The notes below the pieces were generated by a model. The model saw only the letters and a list, made by a program, of their open reading frames with translations, was not told the origin of the DNA and made no database searches. The position numbers were made by a program, and so were the translations under genes. Positions 34,173 through 42,726 of a stretch of 64,000 bases of DNA are shown piece by piece; within the stretch, counting starts at the first letter, position 1; each line of letters begins with the position of its first letter. Source of the stretch: Lentzea waywayandensis (GTDB lineage: Bacteria; Actinomycetota; Actinomycetes; Mycobacteriales; Pseudonocardiaceae); assembly GCF_900115955.1 (NCBI RefSeq), contig NZ_FOYL01000016.1:115693-179692 (forward strand), in the 5' to 3' direction.

Positions 34173-34958
34173 ATGGCCAGCTCCCGGTGGGCTTTGAGAG
34201 CCGCCGCCACCGTCACGACCCTGGCGTTCGCCCTGCCGTTCTCGACGGGCACCGCGAACGCCGACCCGATCCTCGTCCTGCTGCAGGACAACCACGTCAA
34301 CGCGACGGTGGGGGTGAGCGGCAACGTCGACATGCTCGACGTCGCCGCCGGGGCCCATGTCGCGCTCGACACCGGTCCCGGCATCAGCGTGATGACCAAC
34401 GGTGGCATTCAGGTCGCTCTTGGGCTCGCGGCCCAGGTCGACGCGGGCGTCAGCGCCGGCGTGGACGTCGGCGCCGCCTTCGAATCGGATCTCCACATCG
34501 ACCTCGACGCGGCTGTGGACGCGGACGTGGACGCCGCGGTGGTAGCTGACGCTGAAGTCGCTGCCGACGTGAGCGCCGCGGACGACCGCGCCCCCGCTGT
34601 CGTCGAGACCGCTGTCGAGCCGGCCGTCGAACCCGCAGTGGCTCCCGCGGTCACCCCCGCCGTGGCCACCGAGACCGTCGTCGAGGACAAGGCGAACGCC
34701 ATCCACGTCGGCGGGATCTGGGTGAACGTGGGCCCGCACGCGGCAGCGGTGATCGACGCGCATGCCGGAGCAGGCGTGCACGTCGGTCCGGGCATCGCGG
34801 TCGACGCCGGCCTCGGAATCGGAGCCGATGTCGGCGTGGACACCAGCCTGGTGACCGTCGACGCCGGTGCCGCGGTGGGCGCTGACGCCAGCGTCGACCT
34901 CGGCAGCGGCGACGTCTCCGTGGACGCCTTCGTCGGCGTCGGCCTGACCATCGGCTAA
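34173..34958 (+). CDS. Secreted Val/Asp/Ala/Gly-rich repetitive protein of unknown family
   Basis: 261 residues. A clear signal peptide ends at TANA (about residue 30). The mature protein is built almost only from Val, Asp, Ala and Gly with alternating small and acidic residues: LDTGPGISV, QVDAGVSAGVDVGA, then DLDAAVDADVDAAV, a Pro/Glu/Val linker with repeated AVEPAV and APAV units (about 143-170), and a second half with the same style (IHVGGIWVNVG, VHVGPGIAVDAG, VDLGSGDVSVDAF). No cysteine in the mature part. The alternation suggests a beta-solenoid or amyloid-like fold and the Asp clusters could bind calcium, both inferred. I recognise no family. ATG at 34173 with AGGAGG about 13 bases upstream. 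Followed by a bidirectional terminator. Confidence 0.75.
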   Translation: MASSRWALRAAATVTTLAFALPFSTGTANADPILVLLQDNHVNATVGVSGNVDMLDVAAGAHVALDTGPGISVMTNGGIQVALGLAAQVDAGVSAGVDVGAAFESDLHIDLDAAVDADVDAAVVADAEVAADVSAADDRAPAVVETAVEPAVEPAVAPAVTPAVATETVVEDKANAIHVGGIWVNVGPHAAAVIDAHAGAGVHVGPGIAVDAGLGIGADVGVDTSLVTVDAGAAVGADASVDLGSGDVSVDAFVGVGLTIG

Positions 34959-35024
34959 CAGCGACCAACGGCGAAAGGACGACTGCTTGGACCCACCTCG
35001 AACAGGCTGAGTCAGACCGCAACG

Positions 35025-35064
35025 ACGAGGCGAGCGCCGCACCCGAAGGTGGCGCTCGCCTCGT
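35025..35064. terminator. Bidirectional hairpin terminator
   Basis: Perfect 14-bp arms (35025-35038 and 35051-35064) with a 12-base loop between the convergent secreted protein gene and the conservon GTPase gene. Confidence 0.75.
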
Positions 35065-35096
35065 TCATGTTTGCAGTTGTCCCCAGCGGGAGGAGA

Positions 35097-35702
35097 TCAG
35101 CCCGCGCGGACGGACATCCACTGGCGCATGGCGTGCTCGACCAGCGTGATGAGCGTCTGCTTGGTCGACTGCCGGTTGCGCGCGTCGCACGTCACGATCG
35201 GCACCGACTCGTCGATCGTCAGCGCTTCACGCACGTCCTCCAGCCTGTGGTGCAGTAGGCCGTCGAAGCAGTTGACGCCGACGACGTACGGCAGCTGCCG
35301 GTCGTCGAAGAAGTCGATCGAGGCGAACGCGTCGGCCAGGCGGCGGGTGTCGACCAGCACGATGGCACCGATGGCACCGCGTACGAGGTCGTCCCACATG
35401 AACCAGAACCGGTGCTGACCCGGTGTACCGAAGAGGTACAGGATCAGGTCGCTGTCGAGCGACACGCGGCCGAAGTCCATCGCGACGGTCGTGGTGACCT
35501 TGTTGGGCGTGGCGGAGAGGTCGTCCACCCCCGCGCTGGCCTCGGTCATCACCGCCTCGGTGGTCAACGGGACGATCTCGGACACCGAGCCGACGAACGT
35601 CGTTTTGCCCACACCGAAGCCACCCGCCACCACGATCTTGGCAGACGTCGTCGGCTTCCGTGCGCCCTCGGCGCCCTGGGGACTAGAGCTTGCGAAGCCC
35701 AC
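35097..35702 (-). CDS. Conservon GTP/ATP-binding protein (CvnD-like)
   Basis: 201 residues. P-loop GGFGVGKTT at 27-35, the switch/Walker B region LYLFGTPGQHRFWFMWDDL (about 90-108; GTPGQ takes the place of DxxGQ), and VNCFDGLL in place of the NKxD base motif. This is the small GTPase-like CvnD family of actinobacterial conservons, related to MglA/Rab-type switches. It acts with the roadblock and DUF742 proteins downstream of the kinase-like sensor. Its start overlaps the DUF742 gene by 20 bp. Last gene of the four-gene operon, closed by a terminator. Nucleotide preference is not certain because the base motif is unusual. Confidence 0.9.
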   Translation of the reverse strand: MGFASSSPQGAEGARKPTTSAKIVVAGGFGVGKTTFVGSVSEIVPLTTEAVMTEASAGVDDLSATPNKVTTTVAMDFGRVSLDSDLILYLFGTPGQHRFWFMWDDLVRGAIGAIVLVDTRRLADAFASIDFFDDRQLPYVVGVNCFDGLLHHRLEDVREALTIDESVPIVTCDARNRQSTKQTLITLVEHAMRQWMSVRAG

Positions 35703-36453
35703 TGAGCACCCTCTCCAGGAATTCCATGGAAGGCCGGTCCCCCACGACCAGACCGCCCTGGTGAATCAAAACCAAACCCATGCTTGCCATGTCGCCGATC
35801 AGCACCCGCACGACGCCAAGTGGCAAGCGTAGGAGTGCCGCGACCTCGGCCACCGACCGCGTGTCCACACACAACCCGCAGATCGACCTGTGCTCGGGAA
35901 GAACTGCGGCATCCCGTTCGAGGCCCTTTTCGCTGGTCGAGATCAGCGCCTCGATAGCAAGGTCGTAATCAGGTCGTGTGCGTCCACCGGTGCGGGTGTA
36001 GGGCCGCACCAGTGAACCCGAGTCCGCGGAAACATTCTCCTCCGGACGCAGTTGAGGCTGCGCACCGGTGCTGTACGCCGGTTGCCCGCCGGTGCTGTAC
36101 ACCGGATGCGAACCGGTTGTGTACGGCAGTTGCTCCGGTACGGCATCCGGCATCTCGTGCTGGCCGAAGAGGTCCGCTCCGGGGCCACCGAACAGCCCGG
36201 AGCCGTACCCGTCTATGTCGAATCGGTTCGGCACGTCGTCGTACGGATACGACGACGAGTCGTCCACCTCACGCTGAGACATATCGCCTAGCCCTTGCCC
36301 TGTAACCCGCTCATCGTGGGGTGCGTCCTCGGCTTCCTCTGGTTCTTGGGGTATAGCGTCAGGCTCTTCGAACTGGAACCCACCAGAAGCCCACTCCTGG
36401 TAGTTGAAGTTCCTACCGAAGCCTCGGCCTCTAGCGCCAGATCTACCAGCCAT
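35683..36453 (-). CDS. DUF742 conservon protein (CvnC-like), long N-terminus
   Basis: 256 residues. The C-terminal 115 residues are the DUF742 domain: LVRPYTRTGGRTRPDYDLAIEALI in two neighbouring parts, then HRSICGLCVDTRSVAEVAALLRLPLGVVRVLIGDM, a winged-helix-like region, and MEFLERVLSGLRKL at the end. The first 140 residues are low-complexity, acidic then Tyr/Gly/Pro-rich, with three copies of a YSTGxxPxYxTG type repeat; longer than in most CvnC proteins. GTG or ATG start at 36453. It lies between roadblock (30-bp gap) and the GTPase (20-bp overlap). Function: part of the membrane-linked switch complex, possibly DNA-binding. Confidence 0.9.
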   Translation of the reverse strand: MAGRSGARGRGFGRNFNYQEWASGGFQFEEPDAIPQEPEEAEDAPHDERVTGQGLGDMSQREVDDSSSYPYDDVPNRFDIDGYGSGLFGGPGADLFGQHEMPDAVPEQLPYTTGSHPVYSTGGQPAYSTGAQPQLRPEENVSADSGSLVRPYTRTGGRTRPDYDLAIEALISTSEKGLERDAAVLPEHRSICGLCVDTRSVAEVAALLRLPLGVVRVLIGDMASMGLVLIHQGGLVVGDRPSMEFLERVLSGLRKL

Positions 36454-36483
36454 TTGTTCTCACCCCTGAACTTCAGATGAGGT

Positions 36484-36903
36484 CTAGCGACGGACTACAC
36501 CCTGAAGCTGCGCGCGCAGCTCAGGGGTGAGTTGTTGACCGACTCTCTCCACCAACAGCGTCATCTCGTAGGCCACGAGGCCGATGTCGCAGTTGGGTGC
36601 CGCCAGGACGGCAAGGCAAGAACCGTCACTGATCGACATGAGGAACAGGTAACCCCGCTCCATCTCGACGACCGTCTGGTTCACCCCGCCTGCCTCGAAG
36701 CAGCGGGCAGCACCCTGGGTGAGGCTGACCAGTCCGGACGCGACCGCGGAGAGCTGCTCTGCACGGTCCCGGGGCAAGCCCTGGGATCCCGCGAGCAACA
36801 GCCCGTCCGCGGACACCACAACGGAATGTGCCACACCGGGCACCCTCCGCACGAAGTCGGTGATAAGCCAACCAAAGCTGCCTGGCTGCGCTGCGGTCGT
36901 CAC
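36484..36903 (-). CDS. Roadblock/LC7 conservon protein (CvnB-like)
   Basis: 139 residues. The roadblock fold is seen in FGWLITDFVRRVPGVAHSVVVSADGLLLAGS (spread over about residues 9-40), SAVASGLVSLTQGAARCF (about 49-66) and a C-terminal strand-helix with GLVAYEMTLLVERVGQ. Such proteins act as the GTPase-activating or scaffold partner of the CvnD GTPase. ATG at 36903 overlaps the sensor kinase stop by 4 bases, so stoichiometric production is likely. Confidence 0.92.
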   Translation of the reverse strand: MTTAAQPGSFGWLITDFVRRVPGVAHSVVVSADGLLLAGSQGLPRDRAEQLSAVASGLVSLTQGAARCFEAGGVNQTVVEMERGYLFLMSISDGSCLAVLAAPNCDIGLVAYEMTLLVERVGQQLTPELRAQLQGVVRR

Positions 36904-39900
36904 TCCTGCTCCTCGTTCTGCCGGCTCGATTGGTCACCAGCGTATGCCTCGATCAATGCGTGCCGGCCTCGCTTGACACCACTCTGCAGGCTCGACATCC
37001 GTCCGCGCACCGCGTCAGCGGTACGGGGCGGCAGCGGCGGGCGCTGCGCTGTCGATGTCAGGGACTGCGGCTTGGGTGCAGCAGATCCTGGCACGAGCTG
37101 AGCCTTGGGTGTCCGTTTCGGCAGTCCTGCCGTGGTCTTCGTCTCCGGCGTCTTGTTCAACAACGCCTGAGCCGCGTGCCATCCCTCATCGGCCGGCGAT
37201 TGCCAGGCCGACTCGGAAGTAGCTGCCGCCGCTGGAGTCTCCTCCACAACGGGCTCGGGTTCCACAACTCGCTCCTGCTCGGCGGGTGCGGGTACTTCCT
37301 CGACCGCCGGCTGGACCTTCGAGCGCGGCGTGCGCACCGGAAGACCAGCGGCCGACGTGGTGGTGGGTGCCACCGCCGGAACAGGCTTGCGGGATCGGGT
37401 CGGCAGCTCCGGTTCGGGCCCGTCCGAGAGCGGCGGGACCGTCGGCGGCTCGTCGATGTACTCGACCGACCCCTTGTCGGTCCCGCCGAGCCTCGACTCG
37501 ACGTGTCCGTTGGTGTCCGCCGGTGCGTCGCCCTCAGCGGCCGCACGGACCGGCTGGGCCGCCGAAGCGGAGGTCTCACTGCCCACGGCCTGGAACCACT
37601 GCGACAGGACCGCCTCGTAGATCGGCAGGCGTTCCGTCGGGGCGTCCAGGTCGTGCTCGATCTGCTTGCGCGAGGCTTCCGAGGTCCCGTTGCGGTGTGC
37701 CATCCCCAGATCGAGGAGGCCCTCGTCGGCCGAGGCGCGCGAAACGCCGTTGGACGGCGAACGCTCGTCGTCGATCGGCGAGATCGGCACGAACTGCGTG
37801 GTCTCGTAGCCGGGCTCGAAGGAGATCTCGCCGGCTTCCTCGTTGCGGTCCTCGTAGGCCGTGAAGAGCGTGGGCTCGCCGAACGAACCCTCCGGTTCCA
37901 CCGCGGCCAGCTGGTCGCGACGCCACCTCTCGGACGGTGTCACGTCCTCGATCGGCGGTTCGCTGTAGACGGGGACCGCCGTCGCGCCGGCACCGGTGTC
38001 GGTGAGGCCGCTCGGGACGAAGCTGACCGGGATGCTCGGGCTCGACTCGTCGATCCGCGGCGTGATTCCGGTCGCACCGCCGAAGGCACCGGCGATGCCG
38101 CTGGCCCTGTTCGCGGTGGTGCCGATCTCCGTCGTGTGCTCGGCGGGGGTCGGGGCCGGCGCGAGCGCCGGCTGCGACATGCCGAACGCGGAAGCGAGCG
38201 AACCGGAGCCCGACGGCGGGGTCGAGATCGGTGCCTGGCCGGGGATCGCGATGAGCGTCTCCGGCACGATCACCAGCGCCGTCGTGCCGCCTTCGATGTC
38301 CTCGTTGCCGCGCAGGCGGACCTTGATGTCGTGGCGCTTGGCGAGCCGCGCGACCACGTACAGGCCCATTCGGCGGGAGACGGCGACGTCGACGTCCGGC
38401 GGGTCTGCCAGCCGGTCGTTGGCGTCGATGATCTCCTGGTCGCCCATGCCCACGCCGCGGTCCTGGATCTCGATCGCCAGCTCGCCCTTGCGGGTCTTCG
38501 CCGTGCGAACGGTGACCTTGGTGACCGGGTCGGAGAACGCCGTGGCGTTGTCCAGCAGCTCGGCGATGAGGTGCACGAGGTCGTTGACCGCGCGACCCTG
38601 GACCGTGAGGTCCGGGGTCTGGCCGACCTGCACGCGGGCGTACTGCTCGACCTCGGAGACCGCGGCGCCGAGAACCTCGGCGGCCGGGACGGGCCGGGTC
38701 AGGCGCCGCGAGAGGTCCGTACCCGAGAGGACCAGCAGGTTCTCCGAGTTGCGGCGCATGCGGGTCGCGAGGTGGTCCAGCTCGAACAGCGAGGCCAGCT
38801 GGTCCGGGTCCTGCTCGTCCTGCTCCAGCCGGTCGATCAGGTTCAGCTGGCGTTCCACCAGGGCCTGCGACCTGCGGGACAGGTTGACGAACATCGCGTT
38901 GACGTTGTCACGCAGGAGGGCCTGCTGGGCGGCCAGTCGCACCGCTTCACCGTGCACCGCGTCGAACGCGCGCGCCACCTGACCGATCTCTTCCCGCGTG
39001 TGCACCGGCACCGGCTCGACGGCGGTCTTGGCCGCGTCCTCCGGGTTGGCGTCGGCGAGGATCCGCTCGACCGCGTCCGGAAGACCGTGGTCGGCGACGT
39101 CGAGAGCGGTGCGGCGCAGCGTGCGCAGCGGGTTGAGGATCGAGCGGGCGACGAACAGCGCCATCAGCAACGCGAGCGCGAGGATCGCGAGCACGATGCC
39201 GGACTCGACGTACGCCCTGGTGCGGGTGTCGCCGGCCAGCTCGTCGGTCTTGTTCTGCAGCTGCTCGACCAGCAGGTTCTCGACGTCACGCGTCAGGTTG
39301 ACCGTCAGCGTGGCGGCGATGTCCCACTTCTCGGGCGTGACCTGCGTGAAGTCCTTCGCGCCCGTCTGCTGGTTGATCGCCGATTCCTGCATGTCGTTCG
39401 CGTTGTCGACGATCAGGCCGGTGACGGTGTCGTCGTAGATCTTGGCCTGGTCGGGCGTCGCGGACTTGCGGAAGTCGTTGCGGGCCGCTTCGAGCTCGGC
39501 GTCCGCTGCCTGCAGGGACCGCAGCTGGGACGGCGTGAACGCCTTGCGCTGGAAGACGTCCAGGAGGATCGCCCGCTTGAGCGACTCCTGCTCCTTGATG
39601 CGCGCGATGGCGTTCGTGGTCAGGTGCAGTCGCACCAGTTCCGGGTCGTTGATCTCGGAGATCGTCTGCTCACCGAGGCTGATGAGCGTCTCGATCGACT
39701 CCGAGTAGGTGCGCTGGACGGCCTCGGCGGGGTACTGCGTGTCCCGCACCGAGTTGCGGAGGCTGTTCAGGCGGTTGAGCTGGTTGAACGCGACCTGGAA
39801 CCGCTCGACGGCAGCCGGGTTCAGGTCGGAGCTGAGCTCGGCGATCCTGTTGCTGAACGCCTCGCTGGTGTCGTTCACGCGGCGCAGCTGGCGCTCCAGG

Positions 39901-40220
39901 ACGACCCTGTCGACCTTCTTGTTCGACGCGACGTAGCTGACCGACAGGTCGCGTTCGCGCTGCAGCTGCTGCACCAGGTCCGCGACCGCGGTCTCGAGGC
40001 GGATCTGGTTCGCGAGGTTGTTGAACTCCGTCGCGGCCTGGAGGTCGCTGCGCACACGCAGACCACCCAGGGCGAGCGCACAGACGGTCGGGATGAGCAG
40101 AACGGCGAGCAGCTTCGTGCGCAGCCGCCAGTTGCGCAGGCGCCATCCCGCGGATCGGTTAGATCCTGGACCGGGTGCGGCACCGACTTCGTGCGTCACC
40201 GAGTCCGGTGTCACGTTCAT
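36900..40220 (-). CDS. Conservon sensor histidine-kinase-like protein with NIT domain (CvnA-like)
   Basis: About 1106 residues. A basic N-terminus (WRLRNWRLRTKLLAVLLIPT) leads into membrane helix 1. Then comes an extracytoplasmic all-helical nitrate- and nitrite-sensing (NIT) domain of about 270 residues, helix 2 (VLAILALALLMALFVARSIL), a HAMP domain (NPLRTLRRTALDVA), a dimerisation region with NLSRRSQALVERQLNLIDRL, and a GHKL ATPase domain (LLDNATAFSDP, then DRGVGMGDQE). The last 430 residues are a disordered Pro/Ala/Glu/Thr tail. The usual phospho-acceptor His context is not obvious, as in other CvnA proteins. I prefer ATG at 40220; the frame is open to 40454, which would add 78 residues. 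It passes its signal to roadblock/DUF742/GTPase. Confidence 0.9.
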   Translation of the reverse strand: MNVTPDSVTHEVGAAPGPGSNRSAGWRLRNWRLRTKLLAVLLIPTVCALALGGLRVRSDLQAATEFNNLANQIRLETAVADLVQQLQRERDLSVSYVASNKKVDRVVLERQLRRVNDTSEAFSNRIAELSSDLNPAAVERFQVAFNQLNRLNSLRNSVRDTQYPAEAVQRTYSESIETLISLGEQTISEINDPELVRLHLTTNAIARIKEQESLKRAILLDVFQRKAFTPSQLRSLQAADAELEAARNDFRKSATPDQAKIYDDTVTGLIVDNANDMQESAINQQTGAKDFTQVTPEKWDIAATLTVNLTRDVENLLVEQLQNKTDELAGDTRTRAYVESGIVLAILALALLMALFVARSILNPLRTLRRTALDVADHGLPDAVERILADANPEDAAKTAVEPVPVHTREEIGQVARAFDAVHGEAVRLAAQQALLRDNVNAMFVNLSRRSQALVERQLNLIDRLEQDEQDPDQLASLFELDHLATRMRRNSENLLVLSGTDLSRRLTRPVPAAEVLGAAVSEVEQYARVQVGQTPDLTVQGRAVNDLVHLIAELLDNATAFSDPVTKVTVRTAKTRKGELAIEIQDRGVGMGDQEIIDANDRLADPPDVDVAVSRRMGLYVVARLAKRHDIKVRLRGNEDIEGGTTALVIVPETLIAIPGQAPISTPPSGSGSLASAFGMSQPALAPAPTPAEHTTEIGTTANRASGIAGAFGGATGITPRIDESSPSIPVSFVPSGLTDTGAGATAVPVYSEPPIEDVTPSERWRRDQLAAVEPEGSFGEPTLFTAYEDRNEEAGEISFEPGYETTQFVPISPIDDERSPSNGVSRASADEGLLDLGMAHRNGTSEASRKQIEHDLDAPTERLPIYEAVLSQWFQAVGSETSASAAQPVRAAAEGDAPADTNGHVESRLGGTDKGSVEYIDEPPTVPPLSDGPEPELPTRSRKPVPAVAPTTTSAAGLPVRTPRSKVQPAVEEVPAPAEQERVVEPEPVVEETPAAAATSESAWQSPADEGWHAAQALLNKTPETKTTAGLPKRTPKAQLVPGSAAPKPQSLTSTAQRPPLPPRTADAVRGRMSSLQSGVKRGRHALIEAYAGDQSSRQNEEQE

Positions 40221-40704
40221 CGGTCCGTTACCCAGCGCAGCCAGTCCGTCACCCGATTCGGGCCTTTCGGAGCGTGTGGTGTCACCCACGCCAAACTGGC
40301 TGGGACCTCTCTCACGTCGGGCCACTCTGGGCTTCCTCTTCCAGCAGCAGTGTCCCGGTCTCTCCCCAGGACCGAGCATGGACTCGTCAAACGGGCCGAA
40401 TTGCAGCACAGAGGTTGTTCGCCCGGTGAGGCGCCCTACCCCGTCTGAAGACACGTCGGTCTACTACGACCAGTGCCACCCGAGCCGGAAGGGTAATGGT
40501 CACCCCCTACTCGGGGGAAGTCTCCAGAAGCACTCACCGTATCGAGATGGGGTGTCGTTTCATACGTTCAGGTGGTTAACATCCCCGGTTGTCGGCATGC
40601 CTCACCTCCGTCCGAACGCCCAGTTGGGGCTGCGGAGGACCAGGTCTGTAACGACACTCACTGATCAAATCGATGCTACTCAAGGCCTACCGGCGAGAGG
40701 TGCC
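40221..40704. other. Divergent control region between conservon kinase and binding lipoprotein
   Basis: 484 bp between the preferred kinase start (40220) and the lipoprotein start (40705). The left half stays open in the kinase frame up to 40454. The right half (40455-40690) is less GC-rich, holds a CCCCTACTCGGGG-type palindrome near 40503, and must contain the promoters of both divergent genes. I see no further gene. Confidence 0.5.
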
Positions 40705-41682
40705 ATGGCTACCCGAGCCAAAGCTCTGCGGCTTGCTGCAGTGCTCATCACGTGTGCTCTGACCGCGAGCTGCGGCCTGTTCGGAAGTTCGTCGAACGGC
40801 GGCAACGCGGACGTCGAGCGCAACGTCATCCGCATCGGCGTGCTGCCGGTCGTCGACGTCGCCCCGTTGCGGATCGCGCTGACCGAAAAGCTGTTCGAGA
40901 AGGCCGGTCTGCAGGTCAACCTGGTCCCTCAGCCCAACGAGGCAGAGGCCATCAAGCAGCTGGACACCACGCTCGACCTCACGTGGGCGACGCACGTCAG
41001 CCTCTTCCGCGCGGTCGCCGAGGGCACCGAACTGCAGTTGCAGGGTGAGGCCTACCAGGCCGGTCCGAACTCGATGGCGCTGGTCACGTCCGCGTCGTCG
41101 GACTACGACGACCCCGGCAAGAAGACCGCTCCGACCATCGCGGTGAACAGCGAGACCGACATCGGCGCGCTGACCACGCGTGCCGTGCTGGACACCGCCG
41201 CGGTCGAGAAGCAGAAGATCAAGTTCAGGCCGATGGCGTTCGCGGACATGGAGGCGGCGCTCACGGCCGGACAGGTCGACGCGGCGTTCATGATCGAGCC
41301 CTTCATCACGAAGGCGCAACGCAAGATCGGCGCGAAGATCCTCACCGACACCGCCCGCGGCCCGACACTGGACTTCCCGATGTCCGGGTACGCGTCGTCG
41401 AAGAAGTTCGCCGAGGCGAACCCGAAGACGATGAAGGTGTTCCGGGACGTGCTGCGCGAGGCGCAGCAGCGCGCGCAGGCCAACAAGCTCGGCGTGCAGG
41501 ACTCGCTGACCAGCTACGCCGACGTCGACCAGCCGACCGCGGCACTCGTGTCCGTGGGCACGTTCCCGCTGTCGCTGAACCCGATCCGGCTCCAGCGCGT
41601 CGCCGACATGATGGACACCGAGGACGTGCTGTCCGGGCGTTTGGACGTGCAGCAGCTTTTGCCGCCAGGCACGACGAATTAG
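40705..41682 (+). CDS. NMT1/SsuA-like solute-binding lipoprotein
   Basis: 325 residues. The lipobox is TASC (Cys at about residue 22). The mature part starts with VIRIGVLPVVDVAPLRIAL and continues with LVPQPNEAEAIKQLDTTLDLTWATH, the two-lobed type-II binding protein fold of the NMT1/ThiY/SsuA/nitrate family. YASSKKFAEANPK is the usual C-lobe helix. No ATPase or permease gene is near, so it is an orphan binding protein. It is divergent from the NIT-domain sensor kinase, which suggests that it feeds ligand to this sensor; that is inference. ATG at 40705 with GAGAGG 6 bases upstream. A terminator follows at 41700. Candidate ligands are nitrate-like anions, sulfonates or pyrimidine precursors. 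Confidence 0.85.
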   Translation: MATRAKALRLAAVLITCALTASCGLFGSSSNGGNADVERNVIRIGVLPVVDVAPLRIALTEKLFEKAGLQVNLVPQPNEAEAIKQLDTTLDLTWATHVSLFRAVAEGTELQLQGEAYQAGPNSMALVTSASSDYDDPGKKTAPTIAVNSETDIGALTTRAVLDTAAVEKQKIKFRPMAFADMEAALTAGQVDAAFMIEPFITKAQRKIGAKILTDTARGPTLDFPMSGYASSKKFAEANPKTMKVFRDVLREAQQRAQANKLGVQDSLTSYADVDQPTAALVSVGTFPLSLNPIRLQRVADMMDTEDVLSGRLDVQQLLPPGTTN

Positions 41683-41699
41683 TTGCTTTCGAGCATGAG

Positions 41700-41730
41700 A
41701 ATTGGCGGGCCGGTCACCGGCCCGCCAATT
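41700..41730. terminator. Bidirectional hairpin terminator
   Basis: Perfect 14-bp arms (41700-41713 and 41717-41730) with a 3-base loop, between the convergent binding-protein gene and the first eight-cysteine paralogue. Outer A/T pairs give T-runs in both directions. Confidence 0.85.
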
Positions 41731-41740
41731 TGTCGTTCGA

Positions 41741-42640
41741 TCACTGCCCGCCGAGCGCGGTCACGCAGTACGTGATGCCCGGTGAGGGCTCGGTGTACGA
41801 AATCGCAGTGGCCTCACCGCAGTCCGCGGTGGCCGCCTTGACGACCTTCTCGATCTTCAGGACCTTCTGGACGGCGAACTCGTTGTTGCCCTTCGAGCAG
41901 TCGACGACCTTCATGCCCTCCATGTTCATCTTGACGAGCTCTTCCTCGTAGCACTTGCCCTCTTCGAGCTTCTCCACGAGGCAGAGCTTCAGCGACGAGC
42001 TGCGCCGGCCGGACTCGGTGTACTCGGCGTAGTCGTCGCTCGGGCACGCCTCGGTCGTCGAGTTCATGGCCTTGGCGATGAAGTAGTTCGCCTCGGGCGA
42101 GCCGCAGTCGACCTTCTTGTACTTCGGGCTGAACGTCGTGCCGGTGACGTTCGCGCAGTCGCCGGCCTTGGCCGACGGCTCGGTGATGGCGCTCAGGCCG
42201 CCGCCGATCAGGACCTTCACCAGGATGCCGACGCCGACGAGCACGACGATGGTGATGATCGAACCGATGACCTTGCCGGCGCCGCTCTTCTTGGGCGGCG
42301 GGCCGTAGGGCATCGGCTGGCCCAGGGGCTGGCCGGGAGGCGGGCCGTACGGGTTCGGCTGCTGGCCGTAGGGGTCTCCGGGCTGTCCCGGCTGGCCGTA
42401 CGGGGGCTGCTGCTGCTGGGCGTACGGGTCACCCGGCTGTCCCGGCTGGCCCTGGAAGGGCTGCTGAGCGTAGGGATCGCCGGGCTGACCAGGCTGTCCG
42501 GGCTGACCGGGGTAGCCCTGGCCGGGCGGCGGACCATACGGGTTCGGCTGGCCCGGCTGCTGGCCGTACGGCTGCTGCGGCTGTCCACCGGGAGGCGGCC
42601 CGTAGGGCCCTGGCTGCTGGGGGTAATTGGGGTCGGTCAC
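41741..42640 (-). CDS. Eight-cysteine membrane-anchored protein, paralogue 1 (Pro/Gln-rich N-terminus)
   Basis: 299 residues. The first 115 are a cytosolic low-complexity region of Gly-Gln-Pro-Tyr repeats (units like GQPGQPGDPYAQQ). One membrane helix (about 122-145) follows. The exported part has eight cysteines in two similar blocks: GDC, VDCGS, EACP, LCL and GKCY, VVDC, ADCG, YCV. Five neighbouring genes share this design. It resembles what is called the LppU/SCO3897 family in actinobacteria (weak recall). GTG start at 42640 with GAGAGG upstream. Function unknown; four disulfides outside the cell are inferred. Pro-rich cytosolic repeats of this kind often serve as interaction or polar-localisation tails. 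Confidence 0.75.
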   Translation of the reverse strand: MTDPNYPQQPGPYGPPPGGQPQQPYGQQPGQPNPYGPPPGQGYPGQPGQPGQPGDPYAQQPFQGQPGQPGDPYAQQQQPPYGQPGQPGDPYGQQPNPYGPPPGQPLGQPMPYGPPPKKSGAGKVIGSIITIVVLVGVGILVKVLIGGGLSAITEPSAKAGDCANVTGTTFSPKYKKVDCGSPEANYFIAKAMNSTTEACPSDDYAEYTESGRRSSSLKLCLVEKLEEGKCYEEELVKMNMEGMKVVDCSKGNNEFAVQKVLKIEKVVKAATADCGEATAISYTEPSPGITYCVTALGGQ

Positions 42641-42726
42641 TGGATTCCTCTCGGATGGGTCACGCGAAAGACAGCGAAACCGGAGCCGTTAGAGGACACG
42701 ACTCCGGTTTCACGAGTGCAACGCTG

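Noticed and set aside
36930..40448. 1172-residue plus-strand frame opposite the conservon kinase
   Set aside because: Arg/Val/Leu/Asp-rich shadow without domains; the opposite strand encodes the clear NIT-HAMP-GHKL protein.
40221..40454. 78-residue extension of the conservon kinase
   Set aside because: Open in frame, but the extension has no ribosome site and is rich in residues unlike CvnA N-termini; the basic WRLRNWRLR segment follows the ATG at 40220 naturally. Not fully excluded.
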